Assembly (NCBI RefSeq): GCF_958979055.1
Contig: NC_084891.1
Span: forward strand, 28,555,001 to 28,619,000
Reading direction: 5' to 3'
Source of the DNA: Alnus glutinosa
Taxonomy: Eukaryota; Streptophyta; Magnoliopsida; Fagales; Betulaceae
Length of the DNA: 64,000 nt
Shown here piece after piece: positions 58,560 to 64,000 of this stretch (positions are counted from its first letter, which is position 1; every line of letters starts with the position of its first letter). Under the pieces are notes generated by a model, which saw only the letters and a program-made list of their open reading frames with translations, made no database searches and was not told the origin of the DNA. The translations under genes and the position numbers were made by a program.

Positions 58560-61500
58560 GAAGAATTCCTCTATCCCATTTTTACAAATCATTCTGTACA
58601 AACCACATGAATGCCTGCTTGGTTTGTTTCTGCTTGGTTTGTTGATGCGTGAGATAGACCAATCATCAAAAAATAAAAACTAAAATTTTATTTTTTTTTA
58701 AAAAAAAAAAATTAAAGAAAATTAGTGTTTAGAGGTAGCTGTCACCCTCTAAGAAGGGTGGTTCGCAGGTTAACTCCCTCTCCAATGGTGGCAACCACCC
58801 TAAACATCAACTTTTTATTTTTTTAAAAGAAATTAAAAATAAAATTTTACTTTTTTTTTAATTTAATTTTTAAAATTTTTAATTTAATTTTTTTTTAATT
58901 GGAAAATGATTTTGACAGATGTATTATGGGTATATTTTGTCAAAATGAACATTTTTCAAATATTTTGGTAGTCCAAGCGTTAATAGTTTGATAGACTATC
59001 CATAAAACGGCCGATAGATTAAAGGGTTAAATTATATTTTTCTAAAAAAAAAAAAAAAGGCTTGGACATTACGTGGGCATCGTTTATTCAATTGTTTGGG
59101 GCCTTGCTTGAAGGCATATAGAAGTGTTCCTAGGAATATTATCGTGCAAAGTTCAACGTACCCAAAACTCCTCACATAAAAGGGGCAATGAATCTGTCAT
59201 ATGGATAAAAAATGCGTAGGTGAATAGGTGTGTGCCCCAACCGACGTGGAGGCACATATGCCACATAAGCCAAGCATAAGATGGAAAAATGGTGCAGAGT
59301 TAAGTGAGTTGACACTAATTTGATCCTTTTATTAATAATGTCTAACAAATTGGCCCATTTTGGCTTGAACCCTATTACACTAAATTATAATCCTTTAATT
59401 TTATGTCGTGTTAGTATCGAATTGGCGAGTTATGTTGATGATTGTTAGAGCTAATTGTAACTAAATGGTTAATTTTGAAATATAAATTCAACCTATGCTT
59501 GTAAATAAGTTGAGGAATGGAATGCTCATCAATGATTTGTGCACTTGTAAACTTAATTTCAGTTAATAACCATCTGCACTAATAATTTTCAAGTTAGGTG
59601 TTTCTCACATTCTCCAACAACCTTGAGCTCATCACCAACTTAATTAAGTATTCAAGTGGATTAATTCTTAATTGATAAGCATGTAATTGCATTTTTTTAG
59701 TGTGATAATAATATATATCCAAAAGTTTGTTCTACGATTCAATTTTACTTCCATCAATATGAGTTTATATTATCAAATGTGGCTTATTTTGTTTTGGTTT
59801 CTGGTACCATTTGAAACCTGACATCTCTGCAGGTGTATGAATCATGATCAGTCATTACTCTTTCTCCTCTGGTCCTCTGTGACATGCACTTGGGCTTTCT
59901 TGTTCTGATGGTGATAGTATCTCAAGTATCTTTTAGAGTACATTTGGTGGTAAATATATTGAGAACTTTTAGAGAACTAGTAGTAGATGCCCTATAAGTG
60001 ATTCTATTTCCTAAAATAAAGAAAATTTTAAAAAAAATTGCAAAAGATGACACCACAACAGTTGCTCTATTATTCATGCACCTCCTTGAGAAGTTATAGT
60101 GCTTCCCAATACATTGGATAACACTGTAGCTACCAAATAGATTGTTGTTAATAAAAAAAAGTCTTTATCCTCTCTCCTTCACGCATGTCCTCGCACAGAT
60201 TTCTCTCTGTTTTCCTGTCGTCTCACCATGTCCACAACCGCCGAAGAACATGAATTACTGACACGAACCAGCGTTCAATTCTTCATTTTTCTTTGTGGTT
60301 TGAAAGCTTCCACAGAAAGAAAACCCCAATTCAACAAAGACGAACATGAAATCCTTGCCTTAGGTTTCCAGAATCTACGCCATGATGTGAGATTTCTAGA
60401 ATTTATGCCATGATATGAGATCCCCCTAAGAACAAAACCCACCCACCATGAAAAAAATCCCGAAAACCCCCACCGTAGAAACAAAAAGGAAAGACAACTG
60501 CTAGACAACATGAATAAGCTCGACGAGTTGCACTTTCCTTTAGAAACAGCGGGACAATCCACTTTTCTTTGTGGATTTGCTTCACATGATGGGAAGATGG
60601 AGATGAGAGGGAGATGGAGATGAGAAAGAGATGGAATCGGATAGGAAGACAGATGAGAGAGAAGACTAATTAAAGTTAAAAACAAAAAAATGTAAAACGC
60701 AAAATAAATAATATTTTAATATATATGAAAAGATAAAGGGAAGCTGTTGTGATGTATTTTTATATAAGGAAAAAAAAAAAAGTGGTTTGATTCCTTAAAT
60801 TAGGGAAAATGATAGTGAGTCTGCTGCTAGTGGCTCTTAGGGCCTGTTGTGTATTGTCATCAATTGTTGATTGGGTGCTTTTAAGATCGCTGACACGGAG
60901 ACACCTTTGTTTATCTGCAACAGAAAATTATTAAAATGTTTTTTTATATCTTCGAAGAATGGTTGGCTATCAGCACCAATACGTTGGCCATTGATCAATT
61001 TATCAGAGTACAGTTACAAAAAAATAAAAAATAAAAAATCATCTATTTTAACACATTAGCATCGGTTCCTATGATCCTAGCTTTTATGTTAAACTTTTAT
61101 TTTCTTTGGAGGCACTTCAAACCGATACCTTGGTCCGCGGTTAATTGTTCTAACAAGCTTCATTTTTGTTAAGAACATTTGTAGATTCCAAATTTCCAAT
61201 AGTCCGAAGAAAAAAGAATGGTGGCCGAAGATAATTGAATGCGTACACCGTACACGGCATTGTAGCACCCCAATAGTGGAAAAATAACAATTAATTGAAG
61301 ACGTTAAAAAAAAAATATCTTGGGTTCCTTTGCTTAATCAGGACAAACATGCTGCTATACCCCGCACTGTTGATCGAGTTTAAATATGAGATAAGGAGTA
61401 GTGCGACGGTGGGGATTGATTATATCCACTATATATGTCTATTTTGATAAATAGAAATCGAGAAATACGAGAAAACTATGAAGAATGAAGCATTACCACA

Positions 61501-62604
61501 GTTGTACGTACTCGTGGGTTCTTTTGGCAAAAAAATTTAAATGGTATTTTTTGGTTTTTATTTGGGAAAATATTTTGACTTAGCATGAAAGTAAATTTGA
61601 ATATTTTGTAAGTGTTTTGAATTATTTGTTAATACTTTCTCTTTTTTGGTAGAAAGAAAAAGACTTGGGCAAAAAGCGTAGCCAATTCAAATTATTCATT
61701 GATTCAAATAGGTTTACTCTAATCTGTACCCATTTTGTTTCTGTACTGCTTTATGTGGATATATTGAAAGGATCAAATCACTTGTTTGTATCATTTTTTA
61801 CTGTTTGTTTGTATTTATTTGTTTTCATTTCAGATCTATTGTTAAAGATTTCATGTTTTTTTTTTTCGGTTTTTTATTACTTTTCTTTAGGATTTTCTAT
61901 TTTCTCTTTCTTTTAGATCAAGAATGGAAATGATCTTCCCTTATAACCATTTTCCCTCGTTCAATTAAAAAAAAAAATGTTCATTGAAAATGAAAGATTT
62001 GGATTATATATATATATATATTTGGATTAAGCCATACAAGCATTAAAATACGTAAAAAAAAATGAAAAACTAAAGTTGGTCAGCCACCACCCTTCAAAAG
62101 ATGAGAAGTGATAAGACCACCCGACCAAGAAGTAATCACCATCCCGACCAATTACTACTTGGGATTGGCAAATGACATTTTATCAACGGTTTGAGTTAAT
62201 ATAATTGCATACGCCAAGCCAATTGTAAGAGGATTAAAATCGTCTACAATTATTTACTCAAAACGTAGACGATTTGAGCATATAATTAAAAGAGACTTTA
62301 TAAAACCCTAACTATACATTTTAATTTTTCATAAGTTCCACAAATAATCTCTCACTATCACCTTATCTTAATCCATTTTAAAATTCATTCTCTTAATAGA
62401 AAATCGCAGGTTCATATTATTGGGCATTACGCCCAAAAGTGGCCTTCGTTTAAAAGGGCTCTACTAACTATGTGCTTAGGCCCAAAACCAGGCCAGAGAT
62501 CGCCTAAATTTTAGAATACGACCCAAATAGGAAAATTTCAATAAGTTTCGGTGTTTCAAACCATTTCAAAGGAATAAACACCTACATATAGGTAAAGGAA
62601 AAAC
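58560..62604. other. 4-kb gene-poor spacer
   Basis: AT-rich. Holds MITE-like debris at about 58680-59050 (gtggcaaccaccc core between T/A runs), repeat copy B at 59805-59977, a possible transposon-derived block at about 60035-60770 (ACAACAG words in inverted orientation near both ends, no clean ends), an (AT)n run near 62006-62021 and a further gaccacccgacc-type block near 62085-62160. No gene supported. Confidence 0.45.
59805..59977. repeat. Dispersed direct repeat, copy B
   Basis: See 57232-57402; same word order, moderate divergence, short indels. Confidence 0.8.
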
Positions 62605-62618
62605 TTGAACTATAATTG
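62605..62618 (-). terminator. U4 snRNA 3' box
   Basis: On the minus strand reads CAATTATAGTTCAA, an exact fit to the plant snRNA 3'-end signal CA(N)3-10AGTNNAA, some 10-20 bases beyond the RNA body. Confidence 0.8.
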
Positions 62619-62621
62619 TAG

Positions 62622-62772
62622 GGCTTTACCCCGAAGGGAGCCCTTCCAGAAATTCTCAAAAGCCTGGGCCAAACCCAGGCCTTTGAGGGGGTTTGGAAAT
62701 AGTTTTCAACCAGCAATAGACGCGCCTCGGTTAGAACCTCACTAGCTGCGTCATTGCCCCAAGCGCAAAGAT
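62622..62772 (-). ncRNA. U4: U4 spliceosomal snRNA
   Basis: Pairs with U6 in the U4/U6 di-snRNP and is released during spliceosome activation. On the minus strand it begins ATCTTTGCGCTTGGGGCAAT, the plant U4 5' end that forms stem II with U6. It continues through the 5' stem-loop with its kink-turn (GTGAGGTTCTAACCGAGGCG), the stem I region TTGCTGGTTGAAAACTATTT, the central hairpin GCCTGGGTTTGGCCCAGGC, an Sm-site-like AATTTCTGG and a last hairpin AAGGGCTCCCTT. The 5' end is set at 62772 from the sequence; the 3' end is approximate (62622-62629), giving 144-151 nt. USE, TATA-like box and 3' box are all correctly spaced, so it looks like a functional locus rather than a pseudogene. Confidence 0.93.
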
Positions 62773-62796
62773 ACGGAGCATCGTAGCACCCATCTC

Positions 62797-62848
62797 CTTT
62801 TGTAGTCCTCGTTTGCCTCCGCTAACTAGTATTTTCCCGATGTGGGAC
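62797..62848 (-). promoter_or_regulatory. U4 promoter: USE and TATA-like box
   Basis: Minus strand: GTCCCACATCG (62848 to 62838), an exact USE, then 33 bases, then TACAAAAG (62804 to 62797) in place of the usual TATA, then 24 bases to the RNA start. The 33-base spacing marks a Pol II snRNA gene. Confidence 0.88.
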
Positions 62849-62943
62849 TAAAAGTCGGACCACAAAGGGCATCTCAAAGTCAAAGATTTAGTGGGTTGTT
62901 TAGGGAGCATGGTAGCGTTCTTGGCAACTTTGAATGATGGGAG

Positions 62944-64000
62944 ATGATAACAGTACCTTCTCGTCTCTCACTTCCATTCTCCTACATTAATCACTACCCT
63001 CTGATTCTTTACAAACTCTTCAGCCAGAGCAAAACCCACAATGCGCTTTTCCCTCGATTCTTCTCCCCGACGTGTACTAATCAAGAACCACTTGTTTCCA
63101 CTCTAATTTTTGCTATAAAGTCTTGCTCTTCCTTCTCGTACTGCCGGTCAATTCATGCTCGTGTAGTCAAATCTGTAAATTGCAATGATGGGTTTATTGG
63201 TGATCAGTTGGTTTCTGTGTATATCAAATATGGCTGTGCAGAAGATGCGCAGAAGCTGTTTGATGAAATTCCTAATAAGGATGTTGTCTCCTGGAATTCG
63301 TTAATTTCGGGGTTTTTGAACAGAGGGTTTATTGGTAAGTGCCTTAGTGCATTTTTCACAATGAAGTTTGAGATGGGAATGAAACCTAACGAGGTTACAC
63401 TGTTATCTGTAGTCTCAGCCTGTAGTGATATGGGAGCTCTAGATGTAGGCAAGTACGTTCATGGGTATGCACTGAAAATGGGGATGTTGTTGGAAACTAA
63501 GGTTCTTAATTCTCTTGTTAATATGTACGGGAAGTCTGGGTATTTAGATGCGGCTTGTCGATTATTTGAGGCAATATCCATTAAGAGTATTGTTTCCTGG
63601 AATTCAATGATCATCATTTACACCCAGAATGGGTTTGCAGAAGAAGGTGTGAGCTGTTTTAATTTGATGAGAACGGCTGGAGTTAAACCTGATGAAGGTA
63701 CTATGGTGGCCTTGCTTCAGGCTTGTGAAGATTTAGGTGTAGGAAAACTAGCAGAGGGCATTCATGGTGTAATTTTCAGCTGTTGTCTTAATGCAAATGA
63801 AAGAATTGCAACTGCGCTTTTGAATTTGTATGCGAAGTTGGGGAGATTAAATGAATCACACAAAGTTTTTGGAGAGATGATTCATCCAGATAGAGTAGCT
63901 TGGACAGCCATGCTTGCAGGCTATGCTGTCCACGGGTTTGGAAGAAAGGCAATGGAGCTCTTTGAAAGCATGGTTAAGGAAGGTTTGGAGCCTGATCATG
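62944..64000 (+). CDS. Pentatricopeptide repeat protein, PLS class (3' end beyond window)
   Basis: Organellar RNA-binding protein, typically for editing or processing. One open frame runs from the ATG at 62944 to the window end (352 codons); another ATG at 62933 is out of frame and soon stops. The first 45 residues are rich in Ser, Arg, Leu and aromatic residues without acids (MITVPSRLSLPFSYINHYPL), like a mitochondrial or plastid presequence. PLS repeats follow: GDQLVSVYIKYGCAEDAQKL, LFDEIPNKDVVSWNSLISGF, MKPNEVTLLSVVSACSDMGA, VLNSLVNMYGKSGYLDAACR, SIVSWNSMIIIYTQNGFAEE, VKPDEGTMVALLQACEDLGV, VAWTAMLAGYAVHGFGRKAM. The order and wording resemble Arabidopsis At5g40410, a DYW-class member, from memory. 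The C-terminal E/DYW part would be downstream. Its start lies 96 bases from the U4 USE, in divergent orientation. Confidence 0.92.
   Translation, partial: MITVPSRLSLPFSYINHYPLILYKLFSQSKTHNALFPRFFSPTCTNQEPLVSTLIFAIKSCSSFSYCRSIHARVVKSVNCNDGFIGDQLVSVYIKYGCAEDAQKLFDEIPNKDVVSWNSLISGFLNRGFIGKCLSAFFTMKFEMGMKPNEVTLLSVVSACSDMGALDVGKYVHGYALKMGMLLETKVLNSLVNMYGKSGYLDAACRLFEAISIKSIVSWNSMIIIYTQNGFAEEGVSCFNLMRTAGVKPDEGTMVALLQACEDLGVGKLAEGIHGVIFSCCLNANERIATALLNLYAKLGRLNESHKVFGEMIHPDRVAWTAMLAGYAVHGFGRKAMELFESMVKEGLEPDH

Noticed and set aside
60275-60685. 136-codon minus-strand frame
   Set aside because: Ser/Leu-rich with no motif, in a block that looks transposon-derived.
62933-63105. Other ATGs near the PPR start (62933 and 63044)
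   Set aside because: Both are out of frame with the repeats and soon reach stops; the ATG at 62944 opens the full PPR frame.
1-64000. CRISPR arrays, tRNA, rRNA, operons or bacterial-type signals
   Set aside because: None seen; this is plant nuclear DNA with spliceosomal introns.

Overview
This is a nuclear window from a flowering plant, a eudicot and probably a woody rosid. The evidence is plant-only genes (plastocyanin, STY-type ACT kinase, MSL10-like channel, ARID-HMG protein, phi-class GST, PPR protein), GT-AG introns of 0.1-3 kb, AT-rich spacers with poly-A/T and (GA)n or (AT)n runs, and many plant-type transposon relics. Species cannot be fixed from the sequence alone. All exon joins below are my own readings of frame, splice dinucleotides and family alignment from memory; no search was run.

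Layout. 1-2613 (+): last four exons of a phospholipase D (delta-like), with a solo LTR in an intron. 3519-4019 (-): plastocyanin. 6478-7519 (-): four-exon DNL/Zim17 zinc-ribbon protein. 8731-15877: a transposon cluster of three non-autonomous MULEs with 9-bp target duplications, the third interrupted by a decayed but fairly young Ty1/copia element. 16937-18181 (-): intronless ornithine decarboxylase. 18182-24540: AT-rich spacer with a hairpin MITE, a broken EF-hand (CML21-like) exon and a hAT element. 24541-28909 (+): small two-exon gene behind a 3.7-kb leader intron that holds a 2.57-kb LTR-type insertion. 30044-31569: hAT-like element. 32647-43516 (+): 16-exon ACT-domain protein kinase (STY8/17/46 group) with a LINE fragment in one intron. 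44142-45920: a MULE-MITE and a hAT. 46403-50026 (+): MSL10-like mechanosensitive channel. 51217-51988 (+): phi GST. 53973-56899 (-): ARID-HMG-box protein. 58347-58555 (+): an snRNA-type promoter in front of an unidentified transcript. 62622-62848 (-): an apparently complete U4 snRNA gene with USE, TATA-like box and 3' box. 62944-64000 (+): start of a PPR gene, cut by the window end.

The genes are ordinary unlinked housekeeping, signalling and defence genes; there is no operon-like unit or gene cluster with a shared pathway. The points most worth following are: the STY-type kinase whose glycine-rich ATP loop has lost all its glycines while the other catalytic residues remain; the U4 gene that shares a very short divergent promoter region with the PPR gene; the unassigned USE+TATA transcript near 58.4 kb; and the GC-rich coding-like cargo of the MULE at 8.7-9.7 kb. 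I found no convincing novel multi-gene system.
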